Assembly: GCA_017163975.1 (NCBI GenBank)
Contig: JAFFSR010000239.1
Span: forward strand, 4,898,001-4,962,000
Reading direction: 5' to 3'
DNA: 64,000 nucleotides
DNA from: Anastatus disparis
Taxonomy: Eukaryota; Arthropoda; Insecta; Hymenoptera; Eupelmidae
Part shown: in pieces, positions 37,924 through 49,960 of the stretch
How the letters are laid out: every line of letters starts with the position of its first letter
Numbering within the stretch: position 1 is the first letter of the stretch
The notes under the pieces: generated by a model
The model's database searches: none
Told to the model about the DNA's origin: nothing
What the model saw: the letters and a program-made list of their open reading frames with translations, nothing else
Program-made: the position numbers and the translations under genes

Positions 37924-38120
37924 TTTCTTTATTTAACGCTACTGTATTTATACCAACATTGTAATACTAATTAACGACGGAGGTTTTCAGTATGTTTGCA
38001 AACAAAGCACATGTTATGCACAGTGATGCTTGTATAAATCGGCCGAGAGCGGGATTCGAACTTGGACCCTCGAGATTACGAATCCATTGCTCTACCGAGT
38101 GAGCCACTGACAACCTCAAA
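37924..38120 (-). mobile_element. tRNA-derived SINE, copy 1 (reverse orientation)
   Basis: On the minus strand the head reads GTGGCTCACTCGG (box A) followed by GTTCGAATCC (box B), about 38043-38116. The would-be anticodon loop is TTCGTAA, giving CGT (threonine-type). About 110 bp of unique body follow, including CATGTGCTTTGTTTGC and ACCTCCGTCGTTAATTAG, ending in AAATAAAG. The same head and body occur in the opposite orientation at 46100-46293, which shows a retroposed family rather than a tRNA gene; the stems pair poorly. The AT-rich tail replaces a long poly(A). No clean target-site duplication was found. Confidence 0.85.
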
Positions 38121-38768
38121 TTCATTGATATTACAGATAATAAAATTTCACGCAGAATTGATTGATTGGTATGTTAAATATGAATTTTAATTAAGTAATT
38201 TAAATAAAATAATTATTAACATTTTTGTAGATAATGAATTTGGGCAAGATTGAAAATAAAAAATTAAAATACGTTATAGCTTTCCAAATAGTATTTTATA
38301 TTCTACTTATAACTGGTTAAAATTATATTGTAATAATAGACGATAATTTGTTAATAATAGGTTTAACGTCAATTGAAAATATTCTGTAGCTTATTAAGAC
38401 TTGAGCGCTTATGTCCTACCTAGTCGGGGTTCCACAAAAATAAAGAAAATTTTTTTTGTATTTTAAATAATTTTTATAAAATAAGTCAATAATTTAGCAC
38501 TACATTTGTTACTGTAATAATATTACAGATGTTTATTAAAAATATCCGTTAATTATGCTTATCAGTCTTCATCGTACCAATTTTAGTCAATTTTTCAAAT
38601 ATTGTTTATATTTTATTGATAACACTCTATTTTTTTGTCAATTTAAATTTTAAAAAAAATTATAATTTTATTGTTGTTCTATGAAAACTTGCAGTATCTA
38701 GACAAATTATCAGCATAAGTATAATTTTTTTCTATGAGTGTTATTACGTTTTCTATAAATGTTATTAG

Positions 38769-38852
38769 TATATCGACGGTCGCAGGGAAGAAGGTGTCAT
38801 TTCATTTTTGGTTGAAGAAAGATGTCATTTCATTTATTTTTTTTGACTCCTT
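38769..38852 (+). repeat. GACGGTCGC-type short repeat, copy 2
   Basis: Starts TATATCGACGGTCGCAGGGA, then two subunits built on GTCATTTCATTT, the first continuing TTGGTTGAAGAA. It is the inverted relative of 12709-12864, with fewer subunits. Confidence 0.6.
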
Positions 38853-39749
38853 GAGGCCAAATATGTACAAATTAACGAAAAAAAAAAATTTTATCAATAC
38901 AATGTTTTCTCTATGAGAAAGCAAAAACATTACTATTTTGGCATTAAATATTAAAATTTCTACCAATATATGAAATTTTATGTTGAATAATAAAAATTAT
39001 AAAAAAATATCAGACATTTCATTTCAAATATTTTATACACAAAATATTTAATTACGTTCAATAAATAAAAATGTTTATTTTACTTTCTAATTCTTTATTT
39101 TCCTATTCTTTTTTTTCAAAGGATTATACTTTAATTAATAAGTCAATAATCATTTACACGCTACTTTAACTCAACGCTGTAATCGCTTGAATAATTCAGT
39201 AATAATAGCTAGAATATATCAGAAGATTAATTTCTGTACATCCGAATCTTAATTACGATATTTACTTAAATAATTTAACTGGTGAATTAATAATACATAA
39301 AGTCGATTTCAAAACGTTGTTCAAAGAAGCTATTTAAGTTCCAGATTAAATTCTTTGCGTAATACCTGATTCTGTGCTCTGTATTAAAAATAAAAAAGAA
39401 CAACATACGTTGAAAGTAAATGGCTTTTCCAGGATATTATTCTAATGATTAGCATATGCGCACTTTCTCTTTGTATATGAAGATTCAAACTTTTGAAATT
39501 TCATGAATGAAATATAATTTGTTTTCTATTGAATTTCAAGCCTTTAGAATGTTGCAATTATCACTTTTTTTCGAATATTGATTCCAGTTTGATTCTTTTT
39601 CCATCCTTTATTTATCTTAAAATCTATCTCTTTTCGTTAAAATTTCTATTCTTCTAACTCTTCTTTTATCTACAACGTTACTATAGACCACTTCTTTAAA
39701 TGCTTCTTGGTATAAAGCTCTTTTGAAAGCTCTTCCTTTCGATCAAACT

Positions 39750-39970
39750 AAACCGCATAGTGCCACACTACTTTTAGGGAAAACTTCTCTGATCTCTATG
39801 GAAATTTAAGTCGCGCGTGAAAAGTGACGCGCATCAAACGCTCCCACTGATTCTGCGGGTATGAGTTAGAATTCAGTTTTGTTACTTTAACTCTTTATCT
39901 TTCCCTATCTTAAACTTTAATTTATAGACATTTGACTGTCTTTACCGAGAGGTTACATCGAGCTGCTGTT
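39750..39970. other. GC-richer non-repetitive island
   Basis: Contrasts with the very AT-rich flanks. It contains GTCGCGCGTGAAAAGTGACG and GATTCTGCGGGTATGAG. No open frame. A regulatory role is possible. Confidence 0.15.
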
Positions 39971-41920
39971 GACAGTTTTAAGAAGAAAGAGAATTGAAGA
40001 GAAAAATAAATTTAAAATTTCTTGTGGCTGCATTTTCGTATAGAGATACACGTGATCAACTTTGCCTTTTTATTCTTTACTTTTTCGGAAATTACTTGGA
40101 TCTGTTTGTTGTAATTAATTAAAAGATGAAGTGACCGAGTTTTCAGAGATTCATTTATCTTTTTTTTTCTTTAACTTTAGGGTAAGAGTAAAAGTTTTCA
40201 TTTACTAAAGAGCTTTTACTTAGAGCTTTCTACAAAAATATATAAATTTTGTTTTTAAATATACTTATTAGTAATACTTATAAATAAGTTCGTATTTTAA
40301 GACTTTATGAAAAAGAGATTGAATATTATTTCACTCAAATTTTAATAAAATCAACATCCATGTCGCATATTTATGTATTCATGAATAAATAAAACAATAT
40401 AAAACATTATCAAATCCAATAAATTTACTTTTATTTCATGACGGTAATAGGAAAAAATTACGACTGTAAGATATCTTAAAAATAAAATCAAAAGAAAATG
40501 AACACGATATAAAATGACATTTATGGTAATGAGAAAAGTATTCATATGGACTGTACTGTATTAATAGGAAATACTTTAGACGATTTTCACCTTTTTTCAC
40601 ACAAATAAATAAATAATAGATAATAAAGCCACCTTCTAAATAGTACTTTTTAAAATTTTATGTTTTAAAATATAAGGTTTCTATAACTTTTTATCACCCT
40701 TCTTCCTTTAACCTTTCTTATAATTTACAAATTTTTTTAAATAAATTGTTAAAAACGTAAATCGATTTGGTTTTCGACTTTTACTTTTAAATTTTTTTTT
40801 TTTTTTTTTTTTAATTTTTCTTATTTTTTTTTTTGATCTAAGTTTTTTGTTTTTTCAAATTCTTATCTTATCACAATAAATATGTCATTAAAAATAGATA
40901 AAATAATATTCCTCTCTTTTTTATGCTTATCTAAACGTCTCTTTTTTTTTATTTTTGTTTTATTACTTTTTTTTTTGTATCGAGAGTGTACGAAACCTTT
41001 TTTACTGTACTTTAAAAACATTCAATTTTATATAAATTACTTTCACCGTGTTTCATAATCCGCTTTTCTTACGTTCCATAATAGGCTACTTTACCTTACT
41101 GGGTTCTTATTTTCGTCTCTTCAAATAATGTTTCTCAAGCAAATGTATATGTGTGTGCATGCCATATAGCAAAAGTCTTGGGAAAAATTTTATGATCGAC
41201 TTTATGAACTAACTTCTACGAGATATCGTTTTCTTTCTATAACAAAAGAAGAAAAAAAATTGCTTGTAATACATCAGTATTCAGATCGTTGAATAGTTGA
41301 TTTTACCATGTTTCTTTGGTTTTAGATTATTCCTTGTTTGCTTATTGTTATGAAAAAAATGTATTGTTTAATAATTTTTTAATGAAAAGTTCATTTTTTT
41401 TTGTTAAAATGTTAACAGACCTCTACGTTTCATGTTAATTAAAATCGAATTTCACTTTTAAAATTCGTATTTCAAATTCATTTACTTTTCACTTTACATT
41501 CAATTTGTCCTTTTGATAATTTATACAGTCGCTACTTCTGTTAGCTTATTTTAAATTCATTAAGACTTACTCGCTAACCTTAACTTGACACTATATACTT
41601 TCTCTTGTTTAATTTAAGAAAAAACATTTATTAAGTATTTCTCTTTTCAGTTTCTCTCTTTTGTCATACTTCCGTTCTGTATTCTTTGGTGCATTTGTAT
41701 CATTTTGCATGGTGCATATTCATTTATATCACACTCAACGTATAAGAATCGAAATTCAATTAAACATCAACTTAAGACTGGTGTACACATTTTTCAGAAT
41801 AATTATTCCATAGTAAGTTCAAATTTTATTTCTTTTATGTTTCATAATATAAAATTATTATGAAAATTGATGATATTGGTTAAAAAAAACAGGAGTGGCA
41901 GTCGTGGGGACTGGCCGACA

Positions 41921-41933
41921 GAAGCTATGCTTC
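41921..41933. repeat. Palindrome GAAGC-TAT-GCTTC
   Basis: A near-perfect 13 bp palindrome with 5 bp arms at the edge of a GC-rich segment (41890-41935). Its inverse lies at 42866-42878 at the edge of another GC-rich segment, so the pair may mark the ends of one inserted element or two related insertions. Confidence 0.45.
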
Positions 41934-42000
41934 CAGTATATATACATAGAAATTAGGAAGTGTGACATTTGCAAAATTATAATTAATTTTTTAGTGAAAA

Positions 42001-42284
42001 CGTTATTTTTCATTCGATGTATTATGTATTTAAAAATATATTAATAATGTAGTTTTTTATTAATATCAATTATTAAAAAAACATATATTTAGGTAAACGT
42101 AATTTTCGTCATGTGCATTGTAAATAGAAAAATACAAAAAAACGTTATTTTTCATTCGATGTATTATGTATTTAAAAATGTATTAATAATGTAGTTTTTT
42201 ATTAATATCAATTATTAAAAAAACATATATTTAGGTAAACGTAATTTTCGTCATGTGCATTGTAAACAGAAAAATACAAAAATT
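42001..42284. repeat. 142 bp tandem duplication
   Basis: The segment 42001-42142 is repeated at once as 42143-42284 with only a few single-base differences (for example AAAATATATT against AAAATGTATT). The unit is AT-rich and non-coding. The high identity indicates a recent duplication. A perfect 11 bp hairpin (TTGTTATTAAT against ATTAATAACAA) follows at 42313-42340. Confidence 0.9.
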
Positions 42285-42499
42285 TTATTAAATTTTATTA
42301 AATTTTCATTTTTTGTTATTAATGTAGTAATTAATAACAAATATACACATATTAATAAACGGAGGAAGATAATGAGAGAAAATAAAAAAATTCTTGCCAA
42401 AAAAATATATTAAGATTATAATATTATAAATACAAACGCATATTTTCATACGTATATTAATTTTAAAATTTAAATTAAATAAATATTATTTACATAATT

Positions 42500-42878
42500 T
42501 ATTTATTTAATCATCGTATTCTACGTCTATCCTTCTCTGTCTGCCGGCTTTAAGAATTGACTCTCTCCCTCTCTCTTTCTTTCTCTTATATGTACAATAA
42601 AGGTAGCCGCGAACGGAGGGGGCTATGTCTAGCCTTCTTTGCCGGTTACAACAAGGCAGTCTCTTTTTCTTTATCTTTCTTATATGTATATACATGCATA
42701 TTCTTAAGCGGAATGGGAGAGAGGGAAAGAAAGAAAGAGAAAAAAGAATGTTTGTATGTTGATAGCAATAATGGCATCCTGTGCCGTATTCGTTCATTCA
42801 CGCTGGGTGACATTTGGGACTGTCGATTTTTATACATTTAGTGCCCCTGCCGTAACGTCGCGTAAGAAGCATAGCTTC
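42500..42878. other. GC-richer block with TC and GA tracts, ending in a palindrome
   Basis: Contains pyrimidine runs at 42560-42590 and a GA-rich run at 42717-42745. The frames on both strands (42507-42841) are Ser/Leu and Arg/Glu/Lys translations of these. The right edge holds GCCCCTGCCGTAACGTCGCG and the palindrome GAAGC-ATA-GCTTC (42866-42878). It looks like a remnant of an inserted element of unknown class. Confidence 0.3.
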
Positions 42879-43605
42879 AAAAATTAATTTAAATTATCGT
42901 TTAATTATATTACTGTATTTTACAGAGTTGACTATTCCATTTTAATAAGTAAATAGTAAAGTTTACGTTTTAATCAAAAGATGTTTACTATACTTGATTT
43001 AAACATTAACAATTGTTTATCCGAAATTCTGGATGTAAATTATTGTCAGAGCTTTATACAGAGCTCAACATTTAAATGAAATGCATGTAAACTAAAACAA
43101 GAACTCCCTTGCCAAGTGTGTTTTAAGGAACATCGTATGAACATGATCGATTACTGGTTCAATTGACTGAAGATAGTTCATTGGATGCTATGAATATTTG
43201 ATTTTGAGATTCTGAAGCTATATTTAAGCATTTAATATAACTTTTATCGGATCGAAAATTGAGGATTTCTGTTTTAATTCATTGTATTTTTTAATTCACT
43301 TAAAACAATATTTAAAGTTTTTCTTGAATGAAACTCAAAATTATGTAAAACTTTTTAAACCACACGGACTTTCAATATAATGATAAAATATTAGAATATG
43401 TTCTAAAGTAAATATGCTGACGAATTAGGAATTTGAATTTCAGATAGTATTAAACTAGTACAGTTAAGATAATCGAAATATAATTTGAATAGTATATTAA
43501 AATAGTTTAATATCTTTGTATGATTGAAATAAGTAATATAATAAATTAATATTTACTTTATTGAATGGGATAAAAATTTGAGTTCTATAAGGTAAAAATT
43601 GAATG
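42879..43605. other. AT-rich non-coding stretch
   Basis: Nothing seen beyond background composition. Confidence 0.6.
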
Positions 43606-43818
43606 TTAAAAGGAGGATGCTCACTAACACGTAACAAATAAGGAGAGGTAGAGAAATGTATAAAATTTTTATCAATACTGACATCAAGTAAAAATAGAAA
43701 ACTCCAAAAAATTAGCAAGCAAGAATGCAAGAAAATATGAAAAAACGAAATTACAAAAATAAGTAAAAAATCAGAATTTCGTCAGACATTTGAAATAAAT
43801 ATCATAATTAAATATTTT
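43606..43818 (+). repeat. Dispersed repeat family, copy D
   Basis: Shows AAAAGGAGGATGCTC, ACAAATAAGGAGAGG, AGAAATGTATAAAATTT, ACATCAAGTAAAAATAG, AAATAAGTAAAAAATCAGA and ATTTCGTCAGACATTTGAAA, then AATTAAATATTTTT. Collinear with copies A-C. Confidence 0.6.
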
Positions 43819-44132
43819 TTATTTTTCTAAATGCAATGTTAACTAATTTAGCCTGAATTTTGTACAATTTTATAAATTTCCAGATTATTAAAAAATGAAA
43901 GCTATTTTACTGCAAGATTCTACAAATTATCTGGTGGATACCCTCCTTATCATTGTCAAAAAAGTCGCTTTACTAAGATTAACTCTTCCAAATACGACAT
44001 TAGAACAAATATTTACAATTTCTTTTTTATACTTAATCTTGTGCAAAAAAAACTAAAAAATTTTTAAAATAAACATTCAGATCCGATTAAATTGGTAGTT
44101 TCTGATCTCACAAGGGAGCTATAAGTTATTAT

Positions 44133-44527
44133 GGCTGATTCCATTTCAAATCGAACAGTCAGTATACACTCAAGTCACCAATTACTGCGCTAATGGAGTA
44201 TGTTATTCTACCCTAAAAATAAGGGTATACGTATTTTTTTATTTTGCTGAAATATCAAAATTGCATCGTTCAAAGTTACACCAATGCAATAAAAATCATT
44301 TTACTACCAATAAATGAGATTGAAAGATTTAGAAAAAAGAAAAATATTGAATGGAGTGGATAACGGTTCTAATATGCTGTTTTGGTTACGCGATGTATTT
44401 GTCCGCGAGTTAGCCTCCTATTGTTTGTACATCGAAACATACATAATATAGATATACACGAATAGAATTCTTTTTTTTCATGTTTAAATATTTATTTTTA
44501 TATTACGAATTTACACTTATATACATA

Positions 44528-44579
<52 letters not shown>

Positions 44580-45195
44580 TATTGATGCTATATACATGCA
44601 TACAAATGTAAACAAATGATGAGCCAAGCATACGACAGTGTTTGAATGCAGACTGCTTAAGACTTCCGAACGTATATACAAGCATTTTTCACCAACAAAA
44701 TTTGTGAATTTTTTTCTCACTCCAAACCAAAAAAGCCGGGATCAAACAAGTACTATTAGATAGGTATTTTGGTCCTCTATCAGCAAAAAAAATTTCAGCA
44801 AAAAAAAAAACGGCCTTTTCGAGAAAAATGCATATGCATAAAAAGTGCATTTTTTGGTAAAATGCATATATCTCAGTCATTTTTTAGTTTTTTTTTAAAT
44901 TTCTTGCACGGAGTTGAAGAGGGCTCAAAACGAAATAAAATAAAAAAAGGTTTATCAAAATTCATTGGAAATTGGTAAAACGATAGCTCTCTAAAGTTAT
45001 TCTCAACATTTTCAGTTTTAACATTTAGTTTTTGTATGCAATTTTCAAAAGTGCATATCTGATGCAATTTTGATATTTCAGCAAAATAAAAAAATACGTA
45101 TACCCTTATTTTTAGGGTAGAATAACATACTCCATTAGCGCAGTAATTGGTGACTTGAGTGTATACTGACTGTTCGATTTGAAATGGAATCAGCC
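44133..45195. mobile_element. Young non-autonomous TIR transposon, 1063 bp, perfect 135 bp TIRs
   Basis: The arms 44133-44267 and 45061-45195 are exact inverted copies over 135 bp, beginning GGCTGATTCCATTTC. They are flanked by a 4 bp target-site duplication TTAT (44129-44132 and 45196-45199). The internal 790 bp carries a (TA)n microsatellite, ATGCAT-rich subrepeats (44825-44875) and no transposase frame; the 60-70-codon frames here are short and overlap on both strands. A 4 bp duplication rules out Tc1/mariner (TA), piggyBac (TTAA) and hAT (8 bp) and leaves families such as Sola; the assignment is open. The lack of any difference between the arms suggests recent insertion or gene conversion. 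Confidence 0.92.
44531..44576. repeat. (AT)n microsatellite inside the 44133-45195 element
   Basis: About 23 AT units. Its length may vary between insertions of the element. Confidence 0.95.
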
Positions 45196-45199
45196 TTAT

Positions 45200-46099
45200 A
45201 TATTCAATAAAAAAGTTAAAAAAAAAAAGATAAAATTTTTGGTTTTATTGTCGTTTTATTTTTATTCAAGCTTTTTTATACTGTCTTTTATATTCAGGGT
45301 TGATTACAGCAATAGTTGATTGGTCTTATTTTTTAATTGGGATGTAAATAAGGTATATTAGCAGGCATAAAAATATAAAAAGATAAAGATAAAACATAAA
45401 AAATTGTTGTTTTTTTGTTACAACTAAATTTACTCAGGAGAAAAAATATATTTTTTACGACAATTTTTGTATATGATTGAAAATTTTTATGATAAATACT
45501 ATTATCCTTTTTGCGATAAATTTTTTATTATAAGCTTAGAGAATATCTTATTTATCTTAGCCCAATTTGTAAATTATGTTTTATAAGTCTAATAAAGTAA
45601 AAAAGATAATAAAATGATGAAAAGGTTGGATTTTGTTGAATGAGCTAAAGATAAAGACTCTGTAGATAAAACCAGAGTTAATGATTATTTACATGTATAT
45701 TTTTAAAATTAAAACCATATTTCAAAATAAAGTATAAAAAACTTATAATTTTAAATATTGGAATAGATAGTACACGGAGAGAATTTTTCCATCAAAATTG
45801 TAGTAAGCTTAACTAGAATCGTGGGACACTATATTTTTTAGTTATTTCATAGATACGTGTCTTTAAATATTACTGAGCACATGAAAAAAATTCAATATTC
45901 GCTTCATAATTTTTATAAAAAATAACAGTAATTTTTACAGCGCTGTTCCATAAAATTAATAGAATATTATCAATACAATAATTAATAAGAAAATGTCGCT
46001 GCGAATTGATATAACCATATTGATTACAATATTTATTAATTTAAGATTTCATTTTACCAGGTTTTATTACAGATATTAATTTATTAAATTTAAAATATT
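45200..46099. other. AT-rich non-coding stretch
   Basis: No gene, repeat family or RNA seen. Confidence 0.6.
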
Positions 46100-46293
46100 G
46101 AGATCGTCAATGGCTCAGTCGGTAGCGCGATGGATTCGTAATCTCGAGGTCCCGAGTTTCGAATCCCGCTCTCAGCGGCTGGTTGATACAAGCACCACTG
46201 TACGTTACATGTGCTTTGTTCACAAACACACTAAAATGACCTCCGTCGCTAATTAGCATCGAAATGATAGCATAAATACAGTAACGTTAAATA
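46100..46293 (+). mobile_element. tRNA-derived SINE, copy 2
   Basis: Head GATCGTCAATGGCTCAGTCGG includes a perfect box A (TGGCTCAGTCGG). The loop TTCGTAA gives a CGT threonine-type anticodon, and the box B region GAGTTTCGAATCCC has one extra T compared with the consensus. The body (TACATGTGCTTTGTTC, ACCTCCGTCGCTAATTAGC, CATAAATACAGTAACG) matches the copy at 37924-38120 along its whole length with scattered substitutions. It ends in AAATAAAATTAAAAAAAATT. The inserted T would weaken box B, so this copy is probably inactive. Confidence 0.85.
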
Positions 46294-47479
46294 AAATTAA
46301 AAAAAATTAAAAATAAGTTAACATAAATGCATGATATATTAATAATGCTTACACGTTCACAATTTTTTTGTTAGAAACAAAATGAGACTTTTAAAAGTAA
46401 TATGCACCTACTTACGTCGCATATTATAATTATAAGTCTTGTAATGATGATAAAATTTGGGTTCAATTCTTACAGAAATTTCCAAGCTTGAAATTCTTGA
46501 TATTTTTATGAAACATAAAGAAATTAAAAATATTCTACATATTTAAATTTATAATATTTGAAATATTCTTAAGATTTTAAGTTTAGATTATATAATAGGG
46601 CATACAATTAATAGATAGTTATCTACATTGCAATTTTCTAAATTTTTCATCTTTAAAAATTTTAGGTGATATTTCTATGTTATGCTTTTTATCAATCAAA
46701 GTGAAATGTTATACAGAAATATTTTTATAATGTTTGAATTTTGAATAAAAAATTTGGGAAATCGTAATGTCGGTATTGTTTATGTGTAATTCAAAATGAT
46801 TTTTGAAGATGATGAATGAAAGTATAATATTAAAGTATTCTTTGAGGTCACTAATTTTTTATATATTTATAAAAAAGTATAAGAATATTTTTATGCTTAT
46901 ACGACAATATCGAAAATGGTTTAATTTTTAATATCAGTATACCGATGTTTTATGCTGATTCACTAAATACAAGGTTATAAAAGTTCAAATTTTCAGTAAT
47001 TTATTTTTGAGAAGATTGGTATTGTGGGATTCACTAGGATTGTTTTAATAAGTTTATAATTAGGATCGTAGAACCAACATTAATAATAAATTTTTAAAAA
47101 TGTTGAAATTAATGATCTTTTTGAGAAAGCACATTTAAATCTATTTTTTTTAATAATTGAATATTTCTAAGAGAATCCAATTATGAATTTGTATTTTAAT
47201 TTATTGCATATTACGTTTTTATTAAATGTACGCAAATATCCCATGCAAATTTTGATAAAATAAACACTCAACATACAAATATTCTGATTTTATTTTAAAA
47301 ATAGAAAAATTTTCCATCTTAATAAATATGCCATGTATCAATCATAAAAGCAAACAAAACTATGATTCACCGATGTTCATTTTCTATACATTGAATAAAC
47401 AAAGCAAACTATCGTATGGTTTGGAAAATAACTTTCACCAAAAGTGAGCGAAGTGAAATACATAGATGCAAAGAGAGGA

Positions 47480-47960
47480 GCTTTCAATTCATTCTCTTTC
47501 CCTTCTCTACTTGCATCCTCGTATTCTCTCCTATGTCTTTGATTTGATGTCCGTTTGCGTAGATTACAGTCTGTGGTTCACACAACACCCTCTTCACTCC
47601 CTAAATTTCCCTGTCTCTCCCCGTTTTCAGCTTGCGCGTTCTCGCATGTGTGTGCTCATTCGAGTTGATTCTAGATGCGCGCCCCCGCGAGCAAGCGAGC
47701 GAGCGAGCGAGCGCGAATATGCAGGCCACAGACCGCATACTCGCAATGCAATTTGTAGAAGGCCACACCGTGGCTAACATTTTAGCCGTATACATATATA
47801 CGACCTTGATGTATATATGACCTATACACACACGGTCTGGAGAGAGAGTGATATAACGTAAAAGGGTCCATTGCATATAACGCCTTTCACTTGGACGCCT
47901 ACTAGATGAAAGAGAGCTCGTTGAAATGGAGAATGTAATTAAGCACGTGTTCTACGCTTT
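47480..47960. promoter_or_regulatory. CpG-containing island with (GAGC)n repeat, candidate regulatory region
   Basis: Starts pyrimidine-rich and then becomes the most G/C-dense part of the window (GATGCGCGCCCCCGCGAGC), including a (GAGC)n microsatellite at 47688-47714. It ends in a purine-rich GA run (47838-47848). Frames of 62-103 codons overlap on both strands, which reflects composition and not coding. No TATA/Inr arrangement could be singled out. Confidence 0.2.
47688..47714. repeat. (GAGC)n tetranucleotide microsatellite
   Basis: About six to seven GAGC units with one interruption (GAGCAAGC). Confidence 0.9.
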
Positions 47961-49960
47961 ATAGTAGAAAATCATTATAATTTCTCTTTTCTTATAAGCT
48001 ACTTTCTCTCTCTTTTTTTCCTATGCATATATGCATGGATCTAATATGTTAGTATTGAGAACATATTTTAATATTAATATTGGCAAATATTTATTTTGCA
48101 CATAAGTGAGGTTTGAAACAAAGTTGCTAAAGTGCTAGATTATAAAGTTAAGTCCTTTTTATAAGTTGAACAAAATTGTTGATTGAAGAGGAAATAAACA
48201 AGTTGATATTGTAATAAACTATATTTATAGAAGTTTTTTCGTTTATCAAGAAAAATGGGATGACTGTGTTACCTTTTTTTTCACTATGTTGTTCTTCCTA
48301 ACTTTAATTTTTGGATAAATTAGTTTTTAGATGATTTGAAAAGTTATAAATAAGGTTTGAACTGCTTAAATACTTATAAGTAGTAAATACTTTATAATAT
48401 ATGTTACAATGATCAAAGTAATAGAGCAAAGTAATTTCAAGGTTGATTCTAGTGGCATCTCATGCAATTCGTTAAACTTGCTGATTAATTAAAATTTAAC
48501 TTTTAATAGTGCAACTTTACAATACAAATATTATCATATTATTTTTCTCAATTATTGGATGATATTTCTTGTAACGGGATCATGCATGGAATTGTTTCGC
48601 GAGAAGGGTTAAGTAAAAAATTACACAAAATAAGCGAAATAGAGCCATAACCTCATTTCACTAAAGATATACCCAAACATTCCATTTTTTTATTCTCTCT
48701 TTATAGGTTGTGTGTTTCTGTCTTTCGCCATCATTCTACTATACGTAAAAGGGGTGTGTACGTTTTACGTACGCTCGCACCTACAGTGTTATCCTATCAT
48801 ACAGATATTTCAATTTATCCCACTTCTTTACACTTATTCTTATATTTCTACACTTCTTCGTTCTGTTTTGACTCTTATTCTGTTATATGTAGGTAGTAAA
48901 ATATAACATCTATATTAAAAATTTTTAATTATTAGTTGTTACATATAAATGATCGTGACAATATTCTATATATTGCAAACATTATTTTACGTATTGCTAA
49001 TAAATTTAAATTATTATTTCAAATTATATAACTTTTTTTAAATTATTATTATCGCATACGTAATCCTAATAATTAGACATTTTTGATAACGCTTTTATTA
49101 TTAAATTTTACTATATTGAATCTTGGCATCAAATTTTAATACAAAGGATCTATCTCATAACGTCATAAGCGCCCCTTTATTCGACATTTTATAGCTCATT
49201 TGAAAAGAGCAATCAATACTTATATGACGCGGGAACCTTTTTTGAAATCATTCAGCAGTTTAATTTTTGCTTCATTCTATCTTTATTGATTGGAACTCTT
49301 GTACGTCATTTTGAAAAATTTATTTTTTTTTAAGTATCTCTTTTTATTATAATATCATAATTTATTATCTTTTTGAATTCCAATATGAATTAATTTCAAT
49401 AAAATATTGTTATTCTATCTTTGCTTATTAAAATAAAAAATCTTTTAAATTTTTTATATAAATAGTTTAGAGAAAAATATCTAAAAATCGAGAAGATACA
49501 ACTCATATTTTAGATAGATTACCATCTAATTACTGTTTGTATGAAACCTTTGATTTACTAAATGTGAAGATAAAGCTCCAAAGGATTCTAATCTTTTTAA
49601 AAACAGTCAATATTTTCAATTTCTGAATTTAAATTTGCTGATAAGCATAGACCCCAAATTTCAAATTTAGTGTATTTTATTTTATCTTTATAATATACTA
49701 AATAATAAGCGTTAAATAATTGATATTGAAGATAATCTTATGTTAACGGTATTATCTGTTTAATCAAGAATTTATTTTTTTTATAACTGTCCTGTAAACT
49801 ATTTTATTTCTCAAAAATTTCATTAATATTTTATTTGTCATTTTTTATCTATCTGACAATATTACCCATTTTATTTCTATATCTCATTCTCCATCATATA
49901 ATCTAACTCGTATAAGTAGCTTATTATATTTTTTTATTTTTTTTCTCGCTATTATTACTT

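Larger units (their letters stand above)
38121..41890. other. AT-rich non-coding stretch
   Basis: Includes the short repeat at 38769-38852 and a GC-richer island at 39750-39970 (with GTCGCGCGTG and GTGACGCGCATC). A 21-base T run lies at 40792-40812, within a very T-rich region (40780-41000) that could be the remains of an A tail read on the other strand. No gene is supported. Confidence 0.5.
46294..49960. other. AT-rich non-coding stretch with GC-richer islands
   Basis: 46294-47450 is AT background. 47480-47960 is a GC-richer, pyrimidine- and CpG-containing island. 49130-49260 is a small island with an inverted pair CGTCATAAGCG / CTTATATGACG. Frames at 48708-48906 are short and overlap in two phases. 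No gene is supported. Confidence 0.5.

Noticed and set aside
40792..40812. Retropseudogene A tail on the minus strand
   Set aside because: Only a T run in T-rich sequence; no adjacent gene-like sequence or target-site duplication.
41921..42878. Helitron ends suggested by the 13 bp hairpins
   Set aside because: No CTRR followed by T lies at the expected distance after either hairpin, and no TC start was found.
46103..46180. Functional tRNA-Thr gene
   Set aside because: Stems pair poorly, box B has an inserted base, and the sequence continues into a body shared with another copy, so it is a SINE head.
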